Source: Niebla homalea (taxonomy: Eukaryota > Ascomycota > Lecanoromycetes > Lecanorales > Ramalinaceae). From it: a stretch of 64,000 nt of DNA. Positions 1 to 11,654 of the stretch are shown one piece after another. The stretch covers positions 186,001-250,000 of the forward strand of contig JAHGAU010000037.1 of NCBI GenBank assembly GCA_019925105.1. Reading direction: 5' to 3'. Position 1 is the stretch's first letter. Each line of letters opens with the position of its first letter. The notes beneath the pieces are model-generated. The model was not told the origin of the DNA. It worked only from the letters and a program-made list of their open reading frames with translations, and did not search any database. The translations under genes and the position numbers were made by a program.

Positions 1-2102
1 ATACTGGTTCACAAATTTGCAGATGAATCTTAATTAAAATAATAAAGTAATACCTTAAGCCGGATAATACTACTTATAATATAAAGGATTATACCTCCTT
101 TACGGTAAGGAGGGTGATGATTAATATATATATTACCTATTTTACGAAGATAAACTATTAGAAATATTTACGTAGAAAGTTGGTAATTATATTAATATTT
201 AGTTTTATCCCGGTTACCGTAACAATTATACAATTAAAGATATTTATAATACGGTAAATATAGGACTTAATAATAAGCTTAAAAGGCGCTTTTATTATAA
301 AGATAATTTTATGAAAAAGCTTATAAGGAAAGATTTTTACGATATTTAATCTATCGGGTTTTAATAATCTTATAAGATACCGAGGAAAATCTTAACGGAA
401 AAAAAAGTCGGGTATAAAAGGAAAATCTATTAATAAAGGAAAGCTAAATAATAAAGGAAAGTTTAATAATAAATATAAAATTAATAATAAAGAAAAGTTT
501 AATAATAAAGGAAAGTTTAATATAAAAAAGAAGTCCGATATAAAGGAGAAGGCCGGTAACCGTTGTTATAATAATAAGGAAATAAATACGCTGAGTATAG
601 AGACCTTCCTTTAATATTATAATAAGTATTAATAATATTATATTTATTTATAATATACTTATTAGAAAAAATTTATAAAATATAAAGAGTTTATTAAGCC
701 TTCGGATAATTAAGATATTACGGAATAGGGTTAAAATATAAAAAGATTAATGAGCCTTTATATAGTTATTAACTTTGAAGTTAATTTACGATAAATATAA
801 GGAAGAAGGCCTACGGATAGTTAAATATTATTAATATCCTTAATTTATATTTTAAGGTCTTTTTATAATATAGATATTATTAGATATTAAAACCGCGTTA
901 CGCGGTTGTAATATTTAATAAACATTTATTACTATAACGTTAATTCGGATATAATAATATTTAAGATATATAATACTATAAAAAAGTAAATATTTTAAAA
1001 ACGGCATTTTAATAAATATTCTATAAATAATTTTGAAGTTTCTTTAATAATTCCCTTATCTAATAACCTTTCCTTAATGTTATAATAGCCGTTTTAACTT
1101 TAATCCCTATAAACCTCGTTAATCTAATTAATATTAATAATTACGTTAATAATAGTATTTTTAAATAGGTCTTTAAGTAAATTAAAACGCCTGGTTTAAT
1201 ATAAAAGTAGTTAAATAGCGTTGTAAAGATCTTTAATATCGTTTTAGAAAGAAAGGAAATTTATAAAGTCATCGTTATTAAAGCTTAAGCGGTTATATTA
1301 TGGAATTAATTATAAAAGGTTAATTCGCCGATAAAAAGAATATTATATAAATATTATAATTGCTTATTATTAAGAATATTATTAATTCCTTCCTGTTTAA
1401 ATAAAAACGTAAAGAAACAATAATTTAAACGATTTAATTAAAGTAAACCGTTAATATTATAAACTGGACCTCTAAAATTATATCGGAAAGTATCTTAATA
1501 TTGATAACTTCCGTATTAAAAAAAAGAATTTTTTTTAAATAAAATAATTAATCGCTTAAGTTAATCTAAAAAAAATTACGGGAGATTGAGACCGGGAAAG
1601 GCTCCGAACGACGGATTATTGCTAAGGATTAACGTATTCTTAATAGTATAAATTTAGCCACTTTTATTCAATTAAAAAATCTCCTTTAACCGGATATTTA
1701 AGAAATACTTAATTATAAATTAACGGACCGCATTTTGGAAATTAATAATTACTTATAGAATAGTGAAAATAATATATTATGAAGTACCGGGAAGTAGTAG
1801 GATAATTAAGAAGAGTTAAAATTAATCGATTCTTTAAATAATAAAGTAAAAGGAGGCTATTTAAGATATAATAACGGAAAAAAGCATTGTTATATCCAAA
1901 AAACCTCGGAGATAAGTATATTATTATGAAATATAAGTTATTTTATAATTAATCGGGTTAACCGCATAAACCCTTTTAGGGTAAGTATAAATAAATATAA
2001 TATTATCTTTAAAACCTTAAGGGTATATATTAAGGTAAAACGACGGTAGTTGAAAAATAGGTTAACCGGTTATTATTAATATTTCTTTCGGATCGTTAGT
2101 TT
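1..2102. other. RIP-mutated AT-rich retroelement relic
   Basis: No open gene. CA and TG are nearly absent and TA is abundant throughout; for example, positions 601-660 contain no CA or TG at all. A lysine/asparagine-rich low-complexity stretch (about 432-530) followed near 555-600 by codons that could be a decayed zinc knuckle suggests a gag region on the plus strand, but this is weak. The first 26 or so bases resemble positions 49,002-49,028. I see no LTR pair or other boundary in this stretch. Confidence 0.5.
432..530 (+). repeat. Degenerate 18-bp tandem repeat
   Basis: Several imperfect copies of an AATAATAAAGGAAAGTTT-like 18-bp unit. The multiple of three suggests it lay in a coding region, possibly a low-complexity linker of a gag protein, before RIP. 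Confidence 0.5.
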
Positions 2103-2307
2103 TACTGGGACGGGATGGGACGGTTTTTCGATTCACTTATTCCATCCCGCGTGGGACGGGATAAGGCTGAATCCTATCCTATCCCATCCCTATCCCGGCG
2201 GGATGGGATCGGGATATGCCAAGATCCCGATAAGACGCGGGGTAAAAGTGAATTAATAAGGGTGGTAATAAGGGTGCAGGTAAGGGTGCAGGTGAGGGTG
2301 AGGGTGA

Positions 2308-2424
2308 GGGTGATGAGGGTGATGAGGGTGATGAGGGTGATGAGGGTGATGAGGGTGATGAGGGTGATGAGGGTGATGAGGGTGATGAGGGTGATGAGGG
2401 TGATGAGGGTGATAAGGGTGATGA
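2308..2424 (+). repeat. 9-bp minisatellite (GGGTGATGA)x13
   Basis: Thirteen consecutive units, twelve perfect and one GGGTGATAA, preceded by related GGTGCAGGTGAG-like units and followed by GGGTGGTGGT-like units. Regular GGG runs give G-quadruplex potential on the plus strand. It lies in the left arm of fold-back copy 1. Confidence 0.95.
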
Positions 2425-2530
2425 GGGTGGTGGTAGGGTGGTGGTAAGGGTGGTGGTGGTGGTAAGGGTGCAGGTGAAGGTGGAAAAAGGGGTGATTATC
2501 AGAAAGATGGTCATAAATATTTTTTTGGTG

Positions 2531-2574
2531 GTTTATCGATAACCAGATTATGGTTTTTCCGGTTATCGATAAAC
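2531..2574. repeat. Central inverted repeat of fold-back copy 1
   Basis: GTTTATCGATAACC at 2531-2544 is exactly inverted as GGTTATCGATAAAC at 2561-2574 with a 16-base spacer. Weaker complementarity continues outward (AAATATTTTTT against AAAAAATATTT). The same core occurs in copies at 48.2 kb and 58.6 kb. Confidence 0.9.
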
Positions 2575-2807
2575 TATTAAAAAATATTTATGCTAATCTT
2601 TGTAATAATCTACCCCTTAATTCACTGTTTTGGCCAGGTTTTCCCTTATCTTATCCGCCACGGGATCTTAGCATATCCCGATCCCATCCCGTCCCATCCC
2701 GCATTAATACGGGATGGGATTCTATTTACGTTATCCCGTCCTATCCCTATCCCGTCCCTATCCCGTCCTTATCCCATGGGATATATCCCGTCCCGCTTCC
2801 TGGAGTA

Positions 2808-3472
2808 GTTAGTTTTCTTAATTTATAAATAAAAAGCATAAGATATTAGAAACTATATTATTGGCTTTTAACTTATTAATAAAATCGCATTTACTTTAAG
2901 GAGTTTTAAACGTGGGATCGATTCTTTATGTAATTTTGACTTAATACTCGGCCAAAAATTAAAGTTAATAGTTTAAGTGTTTACGTAATTCTCCCTATTA
3001 AACAGTTATTATTATATAATATCTCCGATAATATAGTTAAGAATATTTTAAATATAATTGCCGGTCTTAAGTTATATATTCTTCAAGAAAAGGATAATAA
3101 TTTAACTATTAATAATCTCTTTACGTAATTATAAGAAAACGTTAATATAAACGGCTTTCTAAAGGCCGGGATTTTTAATCTTATCCTAGAAGAATTCGAG
3201 ATATATAACTATTATTAAAAGGAGTGTAATAATATTAGCAATGAAGGTTAATTACGAACGATAATTTATTTTTTTACTTAATAGATTATTCGGCAAGATA
3301 TTATATATTAAGCATTATATACCTACCTTTACCCTAACCGTAATTTAAAATTCATAATACATCCTTATTATATAAAGTATATCCGCTTTTAAAATATAAT
3401 TTTGTTCCGATATATTAATACAAATATTCTTTTTTATTTAGAGAATAATTATAAAAGTAATATTATTTAAGT
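2808..3472. other. RIP-mutated AT-rich stretch
   Basis: AT-rich, almost without CA/TG; no open frame, LTR or family motif recognised. Confidence 0.6.
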
Positions 3473-3788
3473 ACTCCCCCAACCGGTACGGTATGGGACG
3501 GGATTTAATCATGGTCTTCGTATAACGGCCGGTACGGTATAGAGGTCTATCCCGTTCCCGTACCGTACCTATCCCGGCGGTATGGGACCAGGAAATGCCA
3601 AGATACCGGTGGCGGATTAGATAAGGGGCTGAAAGGGTGAAAAGGGGCTAAAAGGGTGAAAAGGGGTACAGGTAAGGGTGCAGGTGGTGAGGGTGGTGAG
3701 GGTGGTGAGGGTGGTGAGGGTGGTGAGGGTGGTGAGGGTGGTGAGGGTGGTGAGGGTGGTGAGGGTGGTGAGGGTGGTGAGGGTGGTG
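3473..3788 (+). mobile_element. Truncated, diverged fold-back element with minisatellite
   Basis: Starts with TACTCCCCC and keeps the left-arm layout of the fold-back family (CTATCCCGGCGGtATGGGA, then AAATGCCAAGAT), but GGTACGGTAT replaces the usual GGGACGGGAT in several places. It ends in about eleven copies of GGGTGGTGA (about 3683-3788) and then runs directly into LINE sequence, so the right arm and right TIR are missing. Either the LINE junction removed the right half or the element was cut by recombination. Confidence 0.7.
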
Positions 3789-3809
3789 TTCTTTAAGATA
3801 GTTTTATTA

Positions 3810-6566
3810 TTAAGATTATTATTTCGATTATTTCATTTAACGCTTTTATTATTTACTTTATAAAGAAATTAATTTAGTCTTTATTATTTAACCGGGGAAG
3901 CTTTATTAATTACGTTATTGCCTCCTTTACCTTTATATATACTTTAACTTCCTTAACCGTTTTTTACGCCCTCCTTATTAATATTAATGGTATTACGTTA
4001 ATGAACCAGTTTAAAATTATTTATATCGGAAAATAATTCAAGTTATATTTTAAGTCTTCTTAAGGCTTATATATTATTATTACGTTAATAATCCTTTGCG
4101 TATTAAACGTTAAATTAATCGTTATTTTAAATCCCCGGTTCTTTTACGTTATAATACTTTAAAATATTAATAACGAAAAATTAAACCTTATAACGGTTAT
4201 TAATAATTCTTTTTAATTTAATATAATTACTGATATAGTTCTCTTTATTTTATATATTATAATAAAAATTAAAGTTTCTTAATATAATATACTCGCCGGG
4301 TAAAAATATAATACTTTTAAGTAACGGTATTATTAAGGGTTTTACTTTATTAATTAGCGGTAAGTTATATATATTATAAATACTTAAATTATTTCCCGTA
4401 TTTTTTTCTTTTATAATTTAAAAAGTATATAAATACTTATTATAATAAGTTACGTTTTAATTATTTATATTTAACCTTTTATTTATAAAGAAGTACGTCC
4501 GGGTTATTTCGTTCCCCTTAAACGTTAAATAAAACCTTTTATTTAAGTTAATTAAAAACGGTATATATAAGCTATATAATAACTTTTATATTATTATAAT
4601 ATTACGTTTTTTGCTTTTTTAAATTTAAATATTGATAATATTTTTTTAATTATTTTACCTTATACGTTATATTATATTATTCTTAATAATATTAATGTAT
4701 TATATATTAACTTCCGTTAAGGTTTCCCCGTTAATTTTTATTTAAGTTATTAATTTTTTATTAAAGTTAAATATTATTTATGCTAGCTTTTTTATAATTA
4801 TTATTATTATTTTAAAGCGGCCGGACTTAAAAATTAATATTATAATAAGCTTTTTTTTCTTTACGTTATCCGTTACGGCTTTTTATCCGTCATTATTTAA
4901 TTTATTTTATTCCCGTTTTAAATCTATTTTTAATTAATTTACCGGCTGAACTTTATACGGATCATATTATTAAACTTTAACGGTTATCTTAATCTTTTTA
5001 GGCTTAATTTCTTTAATCCTTATTAAATATTTTAGATTTTATATTGGGTACTTATCTTTTCCGTACGTTACGTACTTATATACGTTTTTAATAAAACCCT
5101 TACTTATTAAGCCCGCGTATTTATACGTATTATACCTTTTAATATATATTGTATATTTCGTATTATTAAGGTATTTTATAATAATACATTTATATATTTA
5201 ATACTTAAAATATTAATAAATATCCGCTGCTTTATTTTACAATTAAGTTAACTTAAGAAACCCTCCTTTAATAATCCTTTTATTTAAGATATTATTATAT
5301 ATTTTTATGAATATTACGTTTAATATAACCGTAAAATATTTTTTCGCCCGCCTTAAGGTATCTGGCCTTTTTATTACCGGGGGGAGCTTATAATTAACGA
5401 CCTTTAATTTTAAATAAAAAACCGTATTCTTCTTTATATGCCTTAAAGTAAACTTTATTTCTATTTTTAGAAAGTATGTTAAATATATTTTATTAATTAT
5501 AATAATAAATAATTATTTTAATATTTTTATTATTTTAAACTCATTTTTATTAGTTTACGTTTTTAACTTCTTTAGGTTTTCCCTTACCTTTAAGGATATT
5601 CTATTAAGGAGGTTATTTCCGCTTTATAATTTACGTACGGCGATAATCTGCTCCGTTAATAATTCTCCCGTTATTTTAAAGGTTTTTATAAACTATAAAG
5701 GGTTTACCTTTATAATAATGTTCTTTTTTTCCTCGGTTAATAAACGGATTATTAGTGTTTTTACTTTCTTTAACGCCGCTGTTTTTTCTTTAACCTATAC
5801 CGCCCCCTTTCCGGGTATTATATATCCCTATTTTACGGCTTTTATTGGTTAAGTTTTTTTTATTTAAAAGGTTCTTATTATCGTTTTTTTACTTTATATA
5901 TTTATTTTCTTTATTATTACTTTTTAAACTCCCTTTAATAATTTTAACTTTTTTAATTTTACCTCTACCCTTTTATAGAAATCTTTTACCCCTTACAATT
6001 TTACCTATAGTATTAACCAGGTTTTTAATATAATAACCGTTTATTCCGTTATAAATAACTTATTTAAGGTTTTTTTACCTTTTCTCCTATTCTGATTCTT
6101 CTATATATTTAACGTATTACTTTTTTTATTCCTTATTATTATTCGTTTATAATTTTATATCTTTAGCGTCCTGTTTTCTTTTATATATACCCTTAATATT
6201 ATTAATATCGCCTTTACTTTAAGTATACTTATTATCCTTTTTCCTTATTGCCGTTACCGTTTTAATTTCTTTAACGCCCTTTTTCCTTACCCCGTTTTTA
6301 CGTATTTTACGCGTTTTTATACGTATATCTTATTAATCTTAATTCCCTTTTTTAATTTAACGGTTATTTATCGCGTTATTATCGCGTTATTTATACGATT
6401 CTCCGTTATTTTTATTAATATAAGTTATTTACCCGCTGCTCCTTTATTCTTAATTATTATATTACTTATACTTATCGCAATTAAGGCATTAGCCTCGTTA
6501 TCGTTTAAGCTATACGTATACGCATCGTTTTGAACCTCTAGGGTCCCTTTATTCGTCGCCATTTTC
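3810..6566 (-). mobile_element. Tad1-like LINE, copy A, 5' half only, RIP-mutated
   Basis: The reverse complement begins with ATGGCGACGAATAAAGGGAC at 6566, the same ORF1 start seen in the copies at 11.7 and 27.2 kb, and parallels copy 3 base for base, apart from transitions, down to about 3815 (equivalent to about 24,440 in copy 3). It therefore holds ORF1 and the beginning of ORF2 (endonuclease) but no reverse transcriptase or 3' end. It stops against the truncated fold-back element at 3788. The first hundred or so bases at the ORF1 start keep CA/TG; the rest is heavily RIP-mutated and full of stops. Confidence 0.85.
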
Positions 6567-6579
6567 CAACCTCTGAAGA

Positions 6580-9500
6580 CCAATTAAATAATTTTCTTTA
6601 CGGTTATATTAAACGTAACGTTAACGGGGATATTTAATAATATTTTGAATAAAAAGATTACGGAGGGAAAGTCCTTTAAATTAATTTAATTATAAAATAA
6701 AACGGTAAATATTTATTAATACTTTAAGTATTAAGGTTATAAGTATATTATTATAAAATACCTTAATAATACGAAATATATAGTATATATTAAAAGGTAT
6801 AATACGTATAAGTATACGGGCCTAATAAATAAGGGCCTTATTAAAGACATATATAAGTATATAGCGTATAAGAAAAACAGGTATCCGGTATAAAATTTAA
6901 AATACTTAATAAAGATTAAAGATATTAAATATAAAGAGATTAAGATAATTATTAAAGTTTAACGGTATAATTTATATAAAGTTAAGCCGATAAGTTAATT
7001 AAGGACGGTCTTAAAACGGGAATAAAGTTAGCTTAATAAAAACGGGTAAAAGGCCGTAATAAATAACCTAAAGAAAAAGAAGCTTATCGTAATATTAATC
7101 CTTAAATCCGGCCGCCTTAAAATAATAATAATAACCGTAAAAAAGCCAAAGTAAATAATACTTAACTTTAAGGAAAAACCGGTATTTTAAATAAAAGTTA
7201 ACGGGGAAAGCTTAATAAAAGTTAATATATATAATATATTAATACTTTTAAAAGTAATATAATATAACGTATAAAACAAATAATTAAAATAATTTTATTA
7301 ATATTTAAATTCAAAAAAAGAAAAGACATTAATATTATAATAATATAAGAATTATTATATAGCCTATATATATACTTTTTAATTAACTTAAATAAAAGGT
7401 TTTACTTAACATTTAAGGGAAATAAGATAACCCGGACGTATTTCTTTATAAAAAAAAAGGTTAAATATAAATAATTAAAACGTAACTTTTGATAACGGAA
7501 ATCTATATATATTCCGGATTATATAAAAAAAGAAAATAGAAAATGATTTAAATATTTATAATATATATAACCTACTATTAATTAATAAAGTAAAGCTATT
7601 TACGATGTTATTACTTAAAGGGGTTATATCCGTACTTAAAGAATATATTATATTAAAAGACTTTAACCTTTACTATAATATAAAAAACGAAAAAGGCTAT
7701 ACGATTAATCATATTAAATTAAAGGAATTATTAACAATTATTATAACGTTTAATCTCTTACTATTAATACTTTAAGGTATTATAATATAAAAAAACCGGA
7801 GATTTAAGATAACGATCGATTTAACATTTAATACGGAAAGGATTATTAACGTAATAATAGTATATAAACCTTAAAAGGACCTAAAATATAAATCGGACTA
7901 TATATTAGTATAATAACCATAAATTAATTGATTAACGTAATACCGTTAATATTAATAAAAAGGGCGTAAAAAACGGTTAAAAGAATAAAACATATATAGA
8001 GGCAAAGGATGTAATAACGTAGTTAATAAAGCTTCTTTGGTTAAATAATAAGGATTAAATCAACTTCTTTATAAATTAAATAATAAGAATATTAAATAAA
8101 ATAATCGGAATAATAATCCCGATAATAAAACCGTCTTAAAAAATTAAGACTTATTGAGACGAAAAATATATAATAATAACTATAAAAATAAAAACGCTTA
8201 TTAAATAAACTATTGAATATAAAAATTAAAAGACGTTTATAAAATTAAAAAAAGCTTAAGCAAAAAAGGAAAAGACTATTAAGAAAATTAAGTAAATATA
8301 CTTCCGGTTAATAATTTATAACTTAATTATCTCCTTTTATAAAATATAGAAATTAACGAGATATAACAAAAAGTAGAATAAAAAGCTTAAACTTATCTTT
8401 AAATTCTTATTTTTTAAGAAGCCCATTAATATAGTAATTAATATTTTAAACGATAAAATTAAAACTCTTAAAAGGTTTTCTTCCCCTTTTTAAAAAACTT
8501 TTTAAATAATTAAATAATATCGATTAATTTAAGATAATAAATTAGCCCGATAAAGCCCGTTATAACCGGGATCCTTTAAGAATTACCTATTTTTTTAATC
8601 TTATTCCTGTTCTTTAATAATTTCTTAATTAAGGAACTAATTAAGTTAAAATAAAAAGTTTAAGTTAAAGGTTTCGTTAATAATATATATTTATTAACCC
8701 ATAATACTTTTATTTATATAAGTTATTTAAAGCTAAAATAAACTTATAAAGTCTATTTATAATAAATAAGGATATATAAGGCTCAATTTATATTATATAA
8801 ATTTAAATTTATTTATATAATTAAAAGCCCGAAGTTATATAATATAATAATTACGATAAATTTAATTAAAGTTATAATAAAACCGGACGTTAATATTAAA
8901 GTCCTCGGGTTTTAAATTAATAAGAAAATTAATTAAAAAGATTATATAAAGAAGGTTTAAAACAAAATAATTTGTTAGGAAAGGGGCCTTACGTATTTTA
9001 CGGCGTTAACGTAAAGTATTATTTTACGGAAGGTTAAGACCGTTTATTAAGTAATAGTAAAGTTAATTATAATATATATAGCGGTTATTAAATATATATT
9101 CTTAAAAGTACCCTTAATTATAAAAAAGAACTCATTTAATAGCTATAAAAGGTTTAAAATTAATACTTAAGAATAATTAATAATATATATAAAACGATTT
9201 TTATTCTAGTATTAAAGTCCGAGGTTTTAATATTATTAATCGAGTTATCTTTTGGTTAAGTAATTACTTAAGCGAGACTTAAAAAGGGTATATACACGGT
9301 TACAATTATAGGGAGCGGACGGATTTAATTAAACCTCAGGAAATCCCAGATAAAAAAGGGTAAAAGCGAAATACTTACCCTTTTTATTAAAACGAAGTTA
9401 AGGGAAATTAAAAAAAATAATTCAATTTATACTTAAAAGGTTAATCCAGAATTATATAAACTTACGCCTAGCGTAAAAAAGGCAGAAGTTAAAAGGATTA

Positions 9501-10518
9501 TAAGAATAAAAATAAAAACGATTATTTTATAAATTATATTACAATAGATTAAACGTTAACGTAAATATAAAAAATCAATCCCTTAAAGGTAACGGTAACC
9601 GGTCTTAAATAATAAAAAGATTACCAATAAGTATTTCCGCCGTTACGGGATTATAAGGAAAAGTAATAACGTATTAATAATTTAACTCCGGACGTGTAAA
9701 AACGGGTTAATTTATCACTTTTTTTTTTACGTACGTTAATAACCAGACGGACGTTAACTATAAGTACGGATAAAGGAAATAAAATACGGCTTACGTATTT
9801 ATTTTATATTTATTATCTACAGAGCTTAAAATAATGTTAATTAACAAAACCGAAATAAATAATTACCGTAAAATTCTCTTTATAAAATAAAGTATTTAAG
9901 CGGCCGTAAAATTCATAATAACTATAAGCTTATTATTTTAATTTAACTTTATTAATAAAATAAATAAAATCGTTAAAAACCTTATAAAAAAGGCATATTA
10001 CCAGCTAAAAAAGAAAAGAAAAAATCAGTACCGGTTACGGTAATTATATAAATCGGAGAGTATCTTTTATAATTAAAAAAAAACGATAATAAATACTTAT
10101 TAAAAGTTTTTAAAAAAAACGGCCGTAATAATAAAATAAGAAAATAATTATAATTAAGATTATAATAATGTATATATTAATAAAGGTATTTAGAAATATT
10201 ACTTAAAAAGTTAATATAAAGCGGACTTATAAAAAGACAGAAAAGCTATAAATTTAAAAGTAACCCTTAAAAAGATTTAATCGTAATAATATAAGTTTTC
10301 TTTAAAAAAAACCTATAAATAAATTATTATTTTTTAAACGGCCGTAAACGTTCTTTATCCTTTAAGGTAACAATAAAGGCTGGGTAGATACCGATTTTTA
10401 ATCTTAACGTTATAAGTATTATGTTTTTACGGTTATTAATAAGGCTTAATAACTGACTATTAAGGAACGCCAAAATTAGCTTAATTCAATCCGTAGTATA
10501 AATCAATAAATCAATCAA
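6580..10518 (+). mobile_element. Tad1-like LINE, copy B, 5'-truncated, RIP-mutated
   Basis: From about 6600 it matches copy 2 from about 12,970 onward, so it lacks most of ORF1 but contains the ORF2 endonuclease, reverse transcriptase and C-terminal region. The reverse transcriptase catalytic box is recognisable near 8668, with the expected two aspartates read as Asn-Asp after RIP. The 3' end carries the family signature TATTAAGGAACGCC near 10,458 and an AATCAATAAATCAATC-type tail ending near 10,518. It abuts copy A head to head. Confidence 0.88.
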
Positions 10519-10889
10519 GAATATAATCGCGTTTAAGTTATATATCTTATTAAGATTATTAATTAAAAGGTTTAAGGTTAAAGGTTATACTTTTTTCTTA
10601 AAAAGTTTAATTTTATTTTACGTACTACCGCTTTATTTTTATTTTAAGACCTCTAATCTTTTATTATATTTCTTACTTTCTTATAACGGGCTTTAATTCA
10701 TAATAACGGATAAAGGGCGGCCGTCTTTACTTTTATCGGATCTGTTTTCGAATTTACCTGCTAAGTTCCTTTTACCGTAATTTATTTATTACCGCCTTAA
10801 TAACCTTCCCGTTAAGGAGCTATTATTATTATTCTCCTACTTACGGTTTAATTGAGTTTATTCTTCCTTATCTTTTAAAACGGTTTTTT
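10519..10889. other. RIP-mutated flank of the gypsy-1 insertion site
   Basis: AT-rich, RIP-mutated, without recognised genes. Because gypsy-1 duplicated TTAAT on insertion, this stretch was originally contiguous with 30,184 onward and is probably part of the same unclassified relic. Confidence 0.5.
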
Positions 10890-10894
10890 TTAAT

Positions 10895-11240
10895 TGTTAG
10901 CAGCTAGCGCCATCTCTACGCCGGCGTTATAGTGGTGCGCCATACTGCTGCGTTAAGGTAGGCCGTTAGGCCTTAAAAAAGGGCCTCGGTAAAAAGCCTT
11001 AACAACGGCCTTAGTATACGTTATTTATAAGCCGTAGCTTAATAGGCATAAAGCGGGATAATTATTACCTTTACCTTAAGTAACGGCTATACCTTAATTC
11101 TTTCTAAGTTCCTTAAGAATTAATCTTATTATTAATTTATTTATTAAAGTGGTATTTAAATATTTAAACCGTAACGTTACGTTTTCTATACTTACCTTTA
11201 TTAATTCCGCCGGTATACTATTAGTAGAATTAATTTAACA
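10895..11240 (+). repeat. gypsy-1 5' LTR
   Basis: 346 bp, TGTTAGCAGC...TTTAACA. It pairs with 29,833-30,178. The first 60 or so bases keep CA/TG (for example GTGGTGCGCCATACTGCTGC) while the remainder is RIP-mutated. Confidence 0.93.
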
Positions 11241-11654
11241 TTTTAATTCTTCTTCTTTATTAAAAAAAAAGTCTAATATTACCGTCGTAATAAATACTTA
11301 ATTAACTTAATGAACCTTAAAATAAGAAAACGATATTCACCCTTAATTAAGAATCCTTTTATTATAGCTAAGTAAATTAAAATAACGGAGTATTACCGTA
11401 ATATTACGGTTTAATAAACTTAACTTCTAGAACTATAATTTAAACTCAACCGGCTTAAGGTTAAAAATAATACTTATTAAAAGTATATATTTAATTACGT
11501 TAACGTATAATATAACAGTTTATACTCCGGGATTCTCCTTTATATTAACTTTATTATTAAGCTTTATATTAACGGTATACCGCCGGCGGCTTTTGCTTTA
11601 CCCCGTCAAGGTAAGTCTTTTCATTTAGAAAAACTTAAATTATATTAAATAAGT
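11241..11654 (+). pseudogene. gypsy-1 leader and start of gag, RIP-mutated
   Basis: Sequence between the 5' LTR and the first LINE. Short coherent codon stretches near 11,570-11,640 suggest the start of gag, which continues at 17,487 after the LINE. The LINE target duplication ATTAAATAAGT occupies 11,644-11,654. No primer-binding site can be read after RIP. Confidence 0.5.

Larger units (their letters stand above)
2103..2807 (+). mobile_element. Fold-back TIR element, copy 1 (705 bp)
   Basis: Non-coding element of a family found six further times in the window. The right end is the family terminus (CCCGTCCCGCTTCCtGGAGTA). The left end reads TACTGGGACGGG, the family TIR with nine bases deleted. 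GC-rich arms follow: about 2190-2230 is inverted relative to about 2665-2690. Between them are a G-rich minisatellite on the left side only and a central hairpin at 2531-2574. It retains many CA and TG dinucleotides, so it is not RIP-mutated, unlike both flanks. Frames open on both strands across the minisatellite are a by-product of a unit length divisible by three. The mobilising enzyme is unknown; TA termini would fit Tc1/mariner-type cleavage, but that is inference. Confidence 0.8.

Noticed and set aside
2115..2514. Overlapping open frames on both strands (110 and 111 codons) across the minisatellite
   Set aside because: They consist of Met-Arg-Val or Ser-Ser-Pro repeats produced by a 9-bp unit; no homology-like content outside the repeat.
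3678..3863. 61-codon plus frame with Val-Val-Arg repeats
   Set aside because: Another by-product of a 9-bp minisatellite running into LINE sequence.
3810..10518. Twin-primed inversion of a single LINE
   Set aside because: The inverted and direct parts overlap by about 1.5 kb of LINE content, which twin priming does not produce.
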